From the NCBI RefSeq assembly GCF_015330165.1, contig NZ_JADDXT010000002.1:4862024-4926023 (forward strand): 64,000 nucleotides of DNA, read 5' to 3'. The DNA is from Zobellia roscoffensis (GTDB lineage: Bacteria > Bacteroidota > Bacteroidia > Flavobacteriales > Flavobacteriaceae). The first letter of the stretch is position 1; every line of letters begins with the position of its first letter. Shown here one piece after another: positions 27,400 through 36,576 of the stretch. Below the pieces are notes generated by a model. The model did not search any database and had not been told where the DNA came from. It saw nothing but the letters and a program-made list of their open reading frames with translations. The position numbers and the translations under genes were made by a program.

Positions 27400-29238
27400 T
27401 TACTTTCTTGCTATTACAATAACCCAATCTTTCTCTTTTTGACCGTTATAAGCAGACAGTTCAACACTGTTGGGCTTGGTAATTTTCCATCCCTCATTCT
27501 GTTTATCAAACAACATACCTCCTACTTTAGGGTCATAAAAAGCTATCGTAAAAGCTCCATCGCCTATAGTCAGATCAGTGGTTTGATTTTTTGGTAGATA
27601 CACTACGTAGATTTCATCCTTTTTAGCAAAACAATATGCTTTATCATTACTGACCAACTCGTCATGATTCTGCATTGTTTCATACGGCAAATGGTCTTCA
27701 AAGAATTTTTTGGCATTGTTACTAATATCCCACCATGCATCACGAGCCCTAAAATCCTCTGCCGAAATATCATTATTTGGAACATCTTTACCGCCAAAAT
27801 ACCACGAAGTTCCTGCTGCACCAGACATTAAACTACCCCAAAGACTGCTGTGCATAACCATGTCATGATTATTATTTGCTGCCGTATCTGTCGTAACGCC
27901 AATATCCCAATGACCAATTTCATCAAGATAAACTATCCACGGCTTCTTCTTCTGTACGGATAAATTCAACCATTTTTTCACTTCTTTATGCACTTCTGTA
28001 GTATCGTACATTTGTAAAGAAGGAACTTCAAAATTACGATACCCCAACATAGGCGTAAATGTTTCTTTTATAGGGTCTAAAGGTCTACCTTCCCTACGCT
28101 CACCAGTAACCCTAACATGATTATGAACGGCAATGGGATGATTATAGGGATCAATTTTACGAATGTAATCGGCATAACTTTTTAACTGCTCAGGACTACG
28201 GTTTGTTTCTTCTCCTAAATTCCAGACCACACCTAAATGATGACCAAAACGAGCTACTAATTCTTTATAAAAAAGTTTTCTTTCGAGTCCTAGCTCTCCT
28301 TTGTTTAAAATGGTATCATTCTCCGTTTCTTGTGTAAATACATTCATGGCCATTCCCAACTCATCCATATGGGTTAAAACCATTTCCCATTGATCTAATT
28401 TACTCACGTCATACCGTGTTTGTTCATTGGGTGCTACCCATGGCCATACATCATTACCATCTCCATTTTCGTTCATCGCAAGAAAATAAAGGCTATTCAT
28501 TCCCTTTCCGGACAAGTAATTAAGTGCCCCTATTATGCCTTTACCATTGTAAAAACCCCAAACCGGATCCGAATCTTTCCAATCATCAACGTGGGCCGAA
28601 TAGTCATGAAGACCTTCATGCAATGTTGGTGTGGCAGGACCTCCATTATCGTAAGTACCATCAAATTCAGAATAGGCTAAAAAATTCTCCGGACTTCCTA
28701 CTCCATTTTTTAAAAAAGGTTTTCCCGTTTCACTTTGCTTTAGATAATGCGCGTTGTCGTAAACCAACATTCCTGTACGGTAAAATCCATTTGCAGTTGA
28801 GTCTACTGGTTGAATCTGAAATTCTCCATTTACATTCCAAATACTTTTATTTTTCTTAGGTAAAGTGAATTGTTTAACGGCTATATTTTCACCTTCCATC
28901 AAATAAGCTTTAAACTTCCATTTCCCTGTTTCACCAGGAGTAAATTTAGCTCGCCACTTATTTCCATTTTCGGCGCTAGAATTGGCAGCATCACCATCTG
29001 TTGCAAAATAGCCGTGAACCGTATAAGTTGTATCTTTATTTGAAAAATTAACAAGTAAGGAATAGTCTAAAAAAGGATTTATAGAATCCATTTCCGATAC
29101 CTCTGGCCCATTAAAAGTTAAAGTTAGTGGCTGCCATTTTTTTAGGCTGCCTTCTAGCAGATAGTTCTTGTTATTATCTTTTTTTGTACACGAACTTAGC
29201 ACAAATACAAGTGAGCTAATAAGTACAAAGAACTTCAT
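27400..29238 (-). CDS. DUF5060-type putative glycoside hydrolase lipoprotein
   Basis: About 612 residues from the preferred ATG at 29238, which gives a good lipoprotein signal (VFVLSSC); the open frame extends six codons further to 29256. The N-terminal beta-sandwich (about 30-120, FNGPEVSE ... WRAKFTPGETGKWKFKAYL) matches DUF5060. A TIM-barrel region follows with W-N-L-G-E343-E344-T, a candidate acid/base, and Y-L-D-E440-I-G-H-W, a candidate nucleophile. The C-terminal domain of about 90 residues (YVVYLPKNQTTDLTIGDGAFTI-like strand pattern) resembles the putative collagen-binding domain often paired with such barrels. Retaining glycosidase activity is inferred; the substrate is unknown. Confidence 0.72.
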   Translation of the reverse strand: MKFFVLISSLVFVLSSCTKKDNNKNYLLEGSLKKWQPLTLTFNGPEVSEMDSINPFLDYSLLVNFSNKDTTYTVHGYFATDGDAANSSAENGNKWRAKFTPGETGKWKFKAYLMEGENIAVKQFTLPKKNKSIWNVNGEFQIQPVDSTANGFYRTGMLVYDNAHYLKQSETGKPFLKNGVGSPENFLAYSEFDGTYDNGGPATPTLHEGLHDYSAHVDDWKDSDPVWGFYNGKGIIGALNYLSGKGMNSLYFLAMNENGDGNDVWPWVAPNEQTRYDVSKLDQWEMVLTHMDELGMAMNVFTQETENDTILNKGELGLERKLFYKELVARFGHHLGVVWNLGEETNRSPEQLKSYADYIRKIDPYNHPIAVHNHVRVTGERREGRPLDPIKETFTPMLGYRNFEVPSLQMYDTTEVHKEVKKWLNLSVQKKKPWIVYLDEIGHWDIGVTTDTAANNNHDMVMHSSLWGSLMSGAAGTSWYFGGKDVPNNDISAEDFRARDAWWDISNNAKKFFEDHLPYETMQNHDELVSNDKAYCFAKKDEIYVVYLPKNQTTDLTIGDGAFTIAFYDPKVGGMLFDKQNEGWKITKPNSVELSAYNGQKEKDWVIVIARK

Positions 29239-29429
29239 TGGTCTGTGGGAACACATAAGTAGCTGTTTGATTTAAGCGACCATAAGGTAAGTATTTTTTA
29301 GTATCGATTATATAAACATACTAGTAATATTCTGTCCAAATAATTAACTAAACCTTTCCTCCATGACGCGGAATGTATAAAGTTTAATTTTCTTTCATTT
29401 TTAAATTATTTGTACTTCTTCGCCAAAAA

Positions 29430-29463
29430 CAAAGTCCCCTATCTTTTCAGGTAGGGGACTTTG
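29430..29463 (-). terminator. Strong intrinsic terminator of the isomerase/GMC cassette
   Basis: A perfect 12-bp stem (CAAAGTCCCCTA at 29430-29441 with TAGGGGACTTTG at 29452-29463) encloses a 10-base loop. On the minus strand it is followed by a T-run. It lies about 20 bp after the stop codon of the sugar isomerase gene. Confidence 0.85.
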
Positions 29464-29483
29464 TTTATACAATATCTTAAATA

Positions 29484-30302
29484 TTAATCCAGACTCTTCA
29501 AATAACTCAAACTTTGAGGAACTTGCTCTACAACGCTAGAAGATTCATCTTCAATAAACATATACTCAATACCTAACTCTTTAGCTTCAGCAACAATTCC
29601 TGCAATATCTACTTGACCTTGACCTAAAACAACATTTGTCTCATGGTCTTCCTGTCCCGTGTTATTGCCTTTGACACCTTTTTCCATATCCTTAAGGTGA
29701 AGTAAAGTGAATTTAGATTTGTACTTCTTCATCAACGCCAATGGGTCTGCTCCTCCGTGTTGTGCCCAAAAAACATCTAATTCAAAAGTGTAATCAGTGG
29801 CGTTTTTCACCATATAATCAAACAAAGTTCCATCTTCATACGGGCGAAATTCATATCCATGAGGGTGATATGCCAATGTAATACCGTTCTCTTTTAGAAG
29901 TTTGCCAGCTTTATTAAATACTTCAGAAGCATGCTTGGTCTCTTCTAAATCCCACTTATTGTCGTCATGAGGAACCCATGCACACATTACATACTTTGCT
30001 CCATATGCTTTTGCATTTTCCACAACCTGTTGTGCGTTGTTTTCTAAATCACCAAATTTAGCACCAACACTCACCACGTCAAGACTATTGGTTTTTAATA
30101 ACTTCTTGAACTCCTCTAGAGACAAACCATACGTTTCTCCTCCTTCAATTTTTGTAATGCCCCAACCTTTTATGGTCTCCAGTGTTCCTGGTACATCGGT
30201 TTTAAACTGATTACGTAAACTATAAAGTTGCAAACCTACTTCTTGTGCCGATAGCGATAGCGTAAAAAGAGCTGTTGCGATAAAAACATTAATTTTTCTC
30301 AT
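29484..30302 (-). CDS. Exported sugar phosphate isomerase/epimerase-type TIM-barrel protein
   Basis: A 272-residue xylose-isomerase-like TIM barrel (AP endonuclease 2 superfamily) with a signal peptide (MRKINVFIATALFTLSLSAQ). It begins VGLQLYSLR and carries metal-site strands YHPHGYEF, FELDVFWAQHGG, LLHLKDM and YMFIEDESS, the order of His, Asp, His and Glu ligands expected of this superfamily. A periplasmic location makes a sugar-phosphate substrate unlikely; keto-sugar isomerisation or beta-elimination of a keto-glycoside is more plausible. It is the third gene after the GMC oxidoreductase and the subunit-3-like gene, with a 49-bp gap, and the operon ends at the terminator directly downstream. 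Confidence 0.82.
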   Translation of the reverse strand: MRKINVFIATALFTLSLSAQEVGLQLYSLRNQFKTDVPGTLETIKGWGITKIEGGETYGLSLEEFKKLLKTNSLDVVSVGAKFGDLENNAQQVVENAKAYGAKYVMCAWVPHDDNKWDLEETKHASEVFNKAGKLLKENGITLAYHPHGYEFRPYEDGTLFDYMVKNATDYTFELDVFWAQHGGADPLALMKKYKSKFTLLHLKDMEKGVKGNNTGQEDHETNVVLGQGQVDIAGIVAEAKELGIEYMFIEDESSSVVEQVPQSLSYLKSLD

Positions 30303-30351
30303 TTTCTTATGTATTAATTATAAGCCAATAGCTGTTCTAAGCTAGGCCTGC

Positions 30352-31077
30352 CTATGTTAGTAAATTCCCGTTCTCGTCCCATTCGGCAATGTCATTACGT
30401 TTGCTCTGGTCCACGCATTTTGCTATCCACTCAGGGTCATAAGCAACTCCGTGTTTCTTGAGAACATCATCAGGAACACCGTCCCAAACGTTTGGTGAAT
30501 TGCCCTTGTAACCCAAATCTGCTAAGCCCACTTTAGAGGTATAGTAACCTGTAACCACCAAATTGCGCATTAACGCAAAAAATTGAATTTCCAGCGGTTG
30601 GTTATCTAACGGCACTTCCAAATCCTGGTTACAAATTTGGTCTAGAATCTGCTTCTGTTGCTCTAAAGTAGCACCTTTGAACTCTATTCCGTTATCCGTG
30701 TTCGACTTGTGGTCCAACCACATTAAACCACCCAATAATGTATTCTGCATATCGGGCATATCTTTTCCTATAAATTCTATAAATTCGGGAACATTAGCCT
30801 CCAATGGGCCTCCATGTGGTTCTTTAGGAGGAAGGATTACCGTACTCAGAACAGCAATAGTTTCCATTTCATGCGCATTGAACAATTCTTCCGCATTCAA
30901 TTTCTCTATGCGCTCCAATTCTTTGGGCGTCCTTCCAAAATAATTGGTATCCGTGGTAACGGCTGTTTCCGGTACTGCAGGTTCTCCGCCTTCGGTCTTA
31001 CATCCGTGAAAAGCGATTGCACTGGCTCCTGCACCCAATATCATGGTCTGTATACTTTTTCTTCTGTCCATTCCCAT
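30352..31077 (-). CDS. Gluconate 2-dehydrogenase subunit 3-family protein
   Basis: A 241-residue protein with a Tat-like N-terminus (MDRRKSIQTMILGAGASAIAFHGC). After a linker it shows the subunit-3 pattern ETIAVLSTVILPPKEPHGGPLEANVPEFIEF near 72-102 and FFALMRNLVVTGYYTSKVGLADLGY in the C-terminal half. The small subunit of this type carries or stabilises export of the FAD-bearing GMC partner. The ATG overlaps the GMC stop codon by one base (TAATG), so the two are almost certainly translated together in fixed ratio. Another ATG six bases inside (31071) is a possible start. Confidence 0.87.
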   Translation of the reverse strand: MGMDRRKSIQTMILGAGASAIAFHGCKTEGGEPAVPETAVTTDTNYFGRTPKELERIEKLNAEELFNAHEMETIAVLSTVILPPKEPHGGPLEANVPEFIEFIGKDMPDMQNTLLGGLMWLDHKSNTDNGIEFKGATLEQQKQILDQICNQDLEVPLDNQPLEIQFFALMRNLVVTGYYTSKVGLADLGYKGNSPNVWDGVPDDVLKKHGVAYDPEWIAKCVDQSKRNDIAEWDENGNLLT

Positions 31078-32795
31078 TAGATATTTTGTTGTTTCAATTG
31101 TTCAATAATGTAATCCGATGCTCTCCAAGATAAAGCCAAGATGGTCCACGTACAGTTCTTATCTGCCTGGGATACAAACGGTCCTGCATCAACAATAAAA
31201 ACATTGTCAACATCATGCAGTTGATTGAATTTGTTAGTTACCGAAGTCTTTGGGTCGTTACCCATTCGGGTGGTTCCTACTTCATGTATAATCTCGCCTG
31301 GCGCATGAAGGCCGTAGTCCTTGTCCTTGCCCGGTTTGTTCAAATAGATTCCGCCCATATTATGCGAAATCTCCTCAAAAGTATCCTGCATGTGTTTTGC
31401 CTGACGTACTTCTATATCGGACCATTTATAATTGAACTTTAGTACCGGTATTCCGTAATCATCTACCGTAGTAGGGTCTATCTCGCAGTAGTTTTCCTTT
31501 ACCGCAAGACCCTCTCCTCTACCACCGAAACCTATAACGGCCCCGTAATATCTCTTTACATCATCACGTAACTTATCTCCATAACCACCAGTAGGCTGCC
31601 CCACCAGTTTATTGAAACTGTCTTGGTCAAAACCGAAACCGTAGTTGGGTTGCCCCATTCCTCCCCAAACTTCAATGTGATATCCCCTTGGAAAGTCAAG
31701 TTTCTTTTTATCTCCCCACCAAGGGCTATAAACATGCATACCACCTACACCGTCTTCATTATAAGAAACATCACGATCCATTAAATCTGGAACGAAAGCC
31801 ATACCACTACTACCTGTTGAATCATGCAAATATTTACCCACTAGGTCACTGCTATTTCCAAGACCGTTTGGGTGTTGTTTACTTTTACTATTTAAAAGAA
31901 TTCGTGCTGAACTACAGGCCGAAGCGGCCAGTACAACCACCTTAGCTTTTAACTTGTATTCTTTTCTATCTTCTTTGTTAATGTAAGATACGCCCGTAGC
32001 CTTGCCTTCTGCATTGGTAGTAACCTCACGTACCATAGCATTAACGTATAGCTTTACTTGTCCTCCGCTTTTCTGAGCTGGGAATATCAAACAACTTCCT
32101 GCGGAGAAATCTGCATACACGGAGCATGACCTTGAACACTGACCACAATAGAAACAAACCCCTCGTTCATTATTGATTCGCTTGGTAAGCATGGAAAGCC
32201 TTCCCGGAATTACGGGTATCCCAGATTTCTTGGCTCCTTTTATATAAAAAAGTTCATGTAATCTTGGTTTTGGTGGTGGAAGGAAAAAGCCATCTGGGTC
32301 ATTCTCCAAACCTTCATTGGTTCCGAATACTCCAATTAGTTTATCAACTTTATCGTAATACGGCTTTACATCATCATATCCAATTGGCCAATCCTCACCG
32401 TGACCGTCACGGGTTTTTCCTTTAAAATCTTTTGGTCCAAAACGGAGAGAAATTCTTCCCCAATGGTTGGTACGCCCACCAAGCATACGTGAACGCCACC
32501 ATTTAAAACTGGTACCTTCTTCTACGGTATAAGGTTCTCCATCTACACTCCAATCGCCATAGGACATATCCCACTCCCCAAAGGCACGCGTGGTACCCGC
32601 GCCACGACGAGGGGAATCATAAGGGTTCTTTAATTGAGTCATGGTCTTGGGGTCCGCTGGATCGAAGAAAGGACCGGCTTCTACTACAGCCACCTTTAGA
32701 CCAGCATCTGCCAGCTGTTTTGTGGCCATACCGCCACCTGCCCCAGAGCCAACAATGATAACGTCATACTCCTCGGGGTTTTCTTTAATCTGCAT
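31077..32795 (-). CDS. GMC-family FAD-dependent oxidoreductase
   Basis: About 572 residues. The FAD-binding motif is IVGSGAGGGMATKQL at the N-terminus and the C-terminal GMC domain shows HEVGTTRMGNDP and CTWTILALSWRASDYI, including the expected His/Asn pocket region. A Cys-rich segment GVCFYCGQCSRSC in the middle is typical of the gluconate-dehydrogenase-like subgroup. The longest frame opens at TTG (32822), but ATG 32795 precedes the first conserved residues and is preferred. With the subunit-3 protein downstream it probably forms an exported dehydrogenase that oxidises a sugar or glycoside, for example at C3. It has no signal peptide and would be carried out by its Tat-bearing partner. Confidence 0.87.
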   Translation of the reverse strand: MQIKENPEEYDVIIVGSGAGGGMATKQLADAGLKVAVVEAGPFFDPADPKTMTQLKNPYDSPRRGAGTTRAFGEWDMSYGDWSVDGEPYTVEEGTSFKWWRSRMLGGRTNHWGRISLRFGPKDFKGKTRDGHGEDWPIGYDDVKPYYDKVDKLIGVFGTNEGLENDPDGFFLPPPKPRLHELFYIKGAKKSGIPVIPGRLSMLTKRINNERGVCFYCGQCSRSCSVYADFSAGSCLIFPAQKSGGQVKLYVNAMVREVTTNAEGKATGVSYINKEDRKEYKLKAKVVVLAASACSSARILLNSKSKQHPNGLGNSSDLVGKYLHDSTGSSGMAFVPDLMDRDVSYNEDGVGGMHVYSPWWGDKKKLDFPRGYHIEVWGGMGQPNYGFGFDQDSFNKLVGQPTGGYGDKLRDDVKRYYGAVIGFGGRGEGLAVKENYCEIDPTTVDDYGIPVLKFNYKWSDIEVRQAKHMQDTFEEISHNMGGIYLNKPGKDKDYGLHAPGEIIHEVGTTRMGNDPKTSVTNKFNQLHDVDNVFIVDAGPFVSQADKNCTWTILALSWRASDYIIEQLKQQNI

Positions 32796-32886
32796 ATGTT
32801 GTCTGTTAGTTTGTTTGCACAATTTAAAAATAAAAAGTGTTTGTTTACCACTTTTTTAACACTGGGTTTTACTATCGTTTCTGCAA

Positions 32887-34998
32887 CTAAAAGTTTTTCA
32901 ATTGCTTAAGAGCTTCGTCTATAGTCTTTACAGGCAACTTACATGTGGTATTTTGACAAACATATATAAAAGTACCCTCATCAACATAGCGATCTTTAAA
33001 AAGGGGAGCATCACTCTCAATTTTACTTCCTACTACCAAAGCATTTGATAATTGAATTTTGTTTAAAGCTTTTACCAAAATACCTGCATCCTTACCTACT
33101 ATGGCAATCTCAAAATAGGGATATGTATTGTTCAATAAAAGTGCATTCCACTTGGAGTAGCTTGGCGCACTTTCTTTTATGGCGGGAACCATGGTAGAAA
33201 GCATGCGCTTTGACTTTTCTATGTAATCGGTATTATATTCCAAATGGCCCAATTGAAAAAGGTTATGAGCCATTACCGCATTTGGAGAAGGGAGTACGCC
33301 ATCATTTGTTTTAATGATTTTTGCAATAAGGTCATTGCCTTCATTATAATGATACATGCCTGAAGTTTCATCCGCAAATTCTGACTCAACTATGCCGTTC
33401 AATTCTTTGGCAAAATTTAGATAATCTGTATTTAGAGTTACTCCGTATAACATCAGTGAAGCATCTATCATAAATGCATAATCTTCAATAAAACCTTCCT
33501 TACGTTGGCTCCCTTTTTTGAAGGTATGTACAAGCTTGCCGTTTTGATAAGAATTGGATTTTATGAAAGAGAATACACTTTTGGCCTTTTCTAAAAAATC
33601 ATCTTGCCCAAAAGCTTTATAAGCGTCCACTAGCCCATTAATTAAAAGGGCGTTCCAGGATGTTATTATCTTATCATCGCTGCGTGGGCGTACTCTTTTA
33701 CTTCTCGCTTCCAATAATTTTTTATTCCATTCGGACTTTATGAAATTTAATTTGCTCTGTTCAAGCTGATGTTCTTTTATGAATTCAGCATCATTGATCT
33801 TTCGATGTAAAACATAATTACCATGCTCCCAAACCGCTTCTTTATTTATATTGTAGTAAGAAGCAAAAAGTTCAAAACCATCACCTAAAACCGACTTAAG
33901 CTCGTCTTCTTTCCATACATAAAATTTACCTTCTTCGCCTTCGCTATCCGCATCCAAAGCGGCATGGTACCCACCATTTTCATCCTTCATTTCCCTTTCC
34001 AGAAAATCGACAGTTTCCCAAACTACATTTTTATATGCATCGTCTTTAAAAACGGTGTATGCTTTGGAATAAAGACTAAGTACTTGAGCATTGTCATAAA
34101 GCATTTTCTCAAAATGCGGTACTTTCCAAAAGGCATCTGTACTGTATCTATAAAAACCACCACCTATCTGATCATAAATGCCCCCCAAGGCCATTTTATC
34201 TAGTGTAGTTTTAATATGCTTCTTTGCTTTATCGTCCTTTGTTAAATCTGCATAATTCAATAAAAAGTTTAGATTGGCGGGAATCATAAATTTTTGAACA
34301 CCTTTCTCTCCGCCTTCTTCCAAATCCCAATTCTGACTCCAATTTAAAACACTGATTTTTACGGCATCCTGGGTTATAGATTCAAACCCTTTTGCTGGCT
34401 CCACTAGGTTGGCTTCCGCAATACCGGCTGCCACCATATCCGAATATTCTTCGGCCTTTTTGGGGTCGTTTTTATAAAGCTCGCTTATTTTAGTCAACAC
34501 TTGGACCCACTGTTCTTTAGTATGGTACGTTCCTCCATAGAGTGGTTTACCGTTGGGTAATGTAATCACATTCAAAGGCCATCCTCCATTACCAGAAATC
34601 AATTGCAGAGCAGTCATATATACTTGATCTACATCCGGCCGTTCTTCACGATCAACTTTAATATTAATGAAGTTCTCGTTCATAACTTTCGCGACCTCTT
34701 CGTTTTCAAATGTTTCATCTTCCATGACGTGGCACCAATGGCAAGAGGAATACCCAATACTAACCAACACCAACTTGTTTTCTTTTTTAGCATCTTCCAA
34801 TGCCTCTTGGCTCCACGCTCTCCAATTAACAGGGTTGTGAGCATGTTGTAACAAGTAAGGGCTTGTCTCTTGGGCAAGGGCATTTGTGTATTTATAGGTT
34901 TCCACTTCTTGCTTCGTTTTTTGCTCTTTACAGGAAATTATAATTAGAAAGGCCAGCATAGAAATACTGGTTATCAGTCTTGAAAATCTTAGGATCAT
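32887..34998 (-). CDS. DUF255 thioredoxin-domain protein (YyaL/SPATA20-like) lipoprotein
   Basis: A 703-residue lipoprotein (lipobox IIISC23). The thioredoxin-like N-terminal domain opens with the family signature SPYLLQHAHNPVNW (about 46-59) and carries C86-H-W-C89 with HVMEDETFENEEVA. An (alpha/alpha)6-type barrel of about 450 residues follows, recalling N-acyl-glucosamine epimerases (DKMALGGIYDQIGGGFYRYSTD, HFEKMLYDNAQ). The biochemical role of the family is not established. It lies upstream of the GMC gene with a 91-bp gap, probably on its own transcript. A 19-bp inverted repeat is found 19 bp ahead of the start. Confidence 0.88.
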   Translation of the reverse strand: MILRFSRLITSISMLAFLIIISCKEQKTKQEVETYKYTNALAQETSPYLLQHAHNPVNWRAWSQEALEDAKKENKLVLVSIGYSSCHWCHVMEDETFENEEVAKVMNENFINIKVDREERPDVDQVYMTALQLISGNGGWPLNVITLPNGKPLYGGTYHTKEQWVQVLTKISELYKNDPKKAEEYSDMVAAGIAEANLVEPAKGFESITQDAVKISVLNWSQNWDLEEGGEKGVQKFMIPANLNFLLNYADLTKDDKAKKHIKTTLDKMALGGIYDQIGGGFYRYSTDAFWKVPHFEKMLYDNAQVLSLYSKAYTVFKDDAYKNVVWETVDFLEREMKDENGGYHAALDADSEGEEGKFYVWKEDELKSVLGDGFELFASYYNINKEAVWEHGNYVLHRKINDAEFIKEHQLEQSKLNFIKSEWNKKLLEARSKRVRPRSDDKIITSWNALLINGLVDAYKAFGQDDFLEKAKSVFSFIKSNSYQNGKLVHTFKKGSQRKEGFIEDYAFMIDASLMLYGVTLNTDYLNFAKELNGIVESEFADETSGMYHYNEGNDLIAKIIKTNDGVLPSPNAVMAHNLFQLGHLEYNTDYIEKSKRMLSTMVPAIKESAPSYSKWNALLLNNTYPYFEIAIVGKDAGILVKALNKIQLSNALVVGSKIESDAPLFKDRYVDEGTFIYVCQNTTCKLPVKTIDEALKQLKNF

Positions 34999-35016
34999 AG
35001 TACTCTTATTACTCCA

Positions 35017-35035
35017 CGGTATTAACCTAATACCG
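35017..35035. repeat. Inverted repeat between the esterase and DUF255 genes
   Basis: CGGTATTA (35017-35024) and TAATACCG (35028-35035) are mirrored around three bases, 19 bp upstream of the DUF255 start. There is no T-run, so an operator or leader hairpin is as likely as a weak terminator of the preceding gene. Confidence 0.45.
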
Positions 35036-35067
35036 CGCGTTGAAATTAAAGATAAAATGTCTACCGC

Positions 35068-36456
35068 CTACTCACTTATGAAAGCTGAAGCCGGTAAACC
35101 TGCAGCATTATAAAGATTTGGCTCTGCAACATTATCCCATGCAAACCTTACTTTTAAGGGCGCTTTCACCTCTTTGGAAGTCAAAATAACGGTATCCTCT
35201 TTAATTTTCGCTTTCGCGGGGTGAAACACCCCATCTGCTCCCGCAATTTCAAAATAAGTTTCTTTTTTATCCGTAAACATGAGTCCATCTGCGTGGTCAA
35301 AAATCACTTCAATTTTTTTCCATTGCAGGTTTACTTCCTTAAAAAGGGGGCCATATACCTCTCCTTCATAACTTTCATAGGTTTCTTTGAGCGCTAAATT
35401 TGCCAGACGAAGACCTACATCTTTTTTATTTGTAGGGTGAATGTTATCGATTGTGGCAATATCGCTAACTACTACCATTCCGGAATTTGGTATGGTTTGC
35501 ATCACTCGTCTCTGTACATCTCTGATTAAAACCCCTTCTTCCGGCTCCTTATAGTTAAAAGGTGCGATCTGTACATAATAAAAGGGGAATTGGGAGTCCC
35601 ACGCATTTCGCCAAGAATGTATCATTTCCGAAAAAAGTTTGCCGTACATATTGGCTCTTCCCCTATTAGATTCTCCCTGGTACCAGATGGTTCCCGCTAT
35701 TTTAAAAGGAGTTATGGCATGTACCATTCCATTGTAAACTTGCGAAGGAGAAACGGGGCTCCACGGAGTTTCTTCAAGGCCCTCCGCGGAAAGCTTTAAA
35801 TCCTCATGGGCGTCAAAAACCGATTTAGGTGTCCACACCTCAGCAGGAGAACCGCCCCATGCATTATCTATTAGACCAATGGGGACATCTAGTTCGCCTT
35901 GTAACCTCCTTGCAAAAAAGTAGGCCACGGCACTAAAATCCTTCATCGTTTCCGGAGTACACACCTCCCAAGACCCAGGAATATTTTCCTGTGGAAAATC
36001 TGAAGTACGCCTGGGCACCGTAAAAAACCGAATATTGGGATAGTTCGCATTTTCTATTTCTTCTTCGCCATTATCAATACCCTTGTTGGTTGTTGCACTC
36101 CATTCCATATTTGACTGTCCCGATGCCAACCAAACTTCACCTAACATCACATTTTTAAGTGCAATCTCGTTCTCATTTCCCTTAAAACTAATTTTATATG
36201 GTCCGCCAGCCCCTGGCGTGTCAATCTCAAGTTTCCATTTGGCATCAATCGTTGTTTTTACCAAGTACTCCTTGTTATCCCAACTGGTATGAATTGTAAT
36301 TTCCTCACCTGTATTTGCCCAACCCCAGAGCAAAACTTTTTCATTTCGCTGTATCACCATATTATCTGAAAAGATGTTAGGCAACTCAATCTTTGCCCAT
36401 ATAGGTTGATAGGCTATTATCATTAAAAAAGCAACAATAAAAAATCTAGATTTCAT
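35068..36456 (-). CDS. Sialate O-acetylesterase-family exported esterase
   Basis: A 462-residue protein with a signal peptide ending near PIWA. The SGNH/GDS-type esterase domain shows the nucleophile Ser115 in LASGQSNMEWS, AVAYFFARRLQGEL, the WYQGESNRG block and the Asp-His pair in DNIHPTNKKDVG. Family enzymes remove acetyl groups from sialic acids or from plant and algal glycans; in marine PULs the latter is usual. It diverges from the Tat-exported Gfo/Idh/MocA gene with a 120-bp shared promoter region. The acetylated substrate cannot be identified. Confidence 0.88.
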   Translation of the reverse strand: MKSRFFIVAFLMIIAYQPIWAKIELPNIFSDNMVIQRNEKVLLWGWANTGEEITIHTSWDNKEYLVKTTIDAKWKLEIDTPGAGGPYKISFKGNENEIALKNVMLGEVWLASGQSNMEWSATTNKGIDNGEEEIENANYPNIRFFTVPRRTSDFPQENIPGSWEVCTPETMKDFSAVAYFFARRLQGELDVPIGLIDNAWGGSPAEVWTPKSVFDAHEDLKLSAEGLEETPWSPVSPSQVYNGMVHAITPFKIAGTIWYQGESNRGRANMYGKLFSEMIHSWRNAWDSQFPFYYVQIAPFNYKEPEEGVLIRDVQRRVMQTIPNSGMVVVSDIATIDNIHPTNKKDVGLRLANLALKETYESYEGEVYGPLFKEVNLQWKKIEVIFDHADGLMFTDKKETYFEIAGADGVFHPAKAKIKEDTVILTSKEVKAPLKVRFAWDNVAEPNLYNAAGLPASAFISE

Positions 36457-36576
36457 ATAAAAACGATATTATTTTAATCAAGTTTTAAATATACCATTTT
36501 ATTAAAGTACCTCCATAATATGATGATAATTGTAATGATTTAAATATCTTTAGAAAGCGAACCAAACAAAAGACCT

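Noticed and set aside
36530..36552. Possible promoter TTG...TATCTTTA ahead of the Tat-exported Gfo/Idh/MocA gene
   Set aside because: The gap between the two boxes is only 12 bp, too short for the flavobacterial sigma factor; not listed as a feature.
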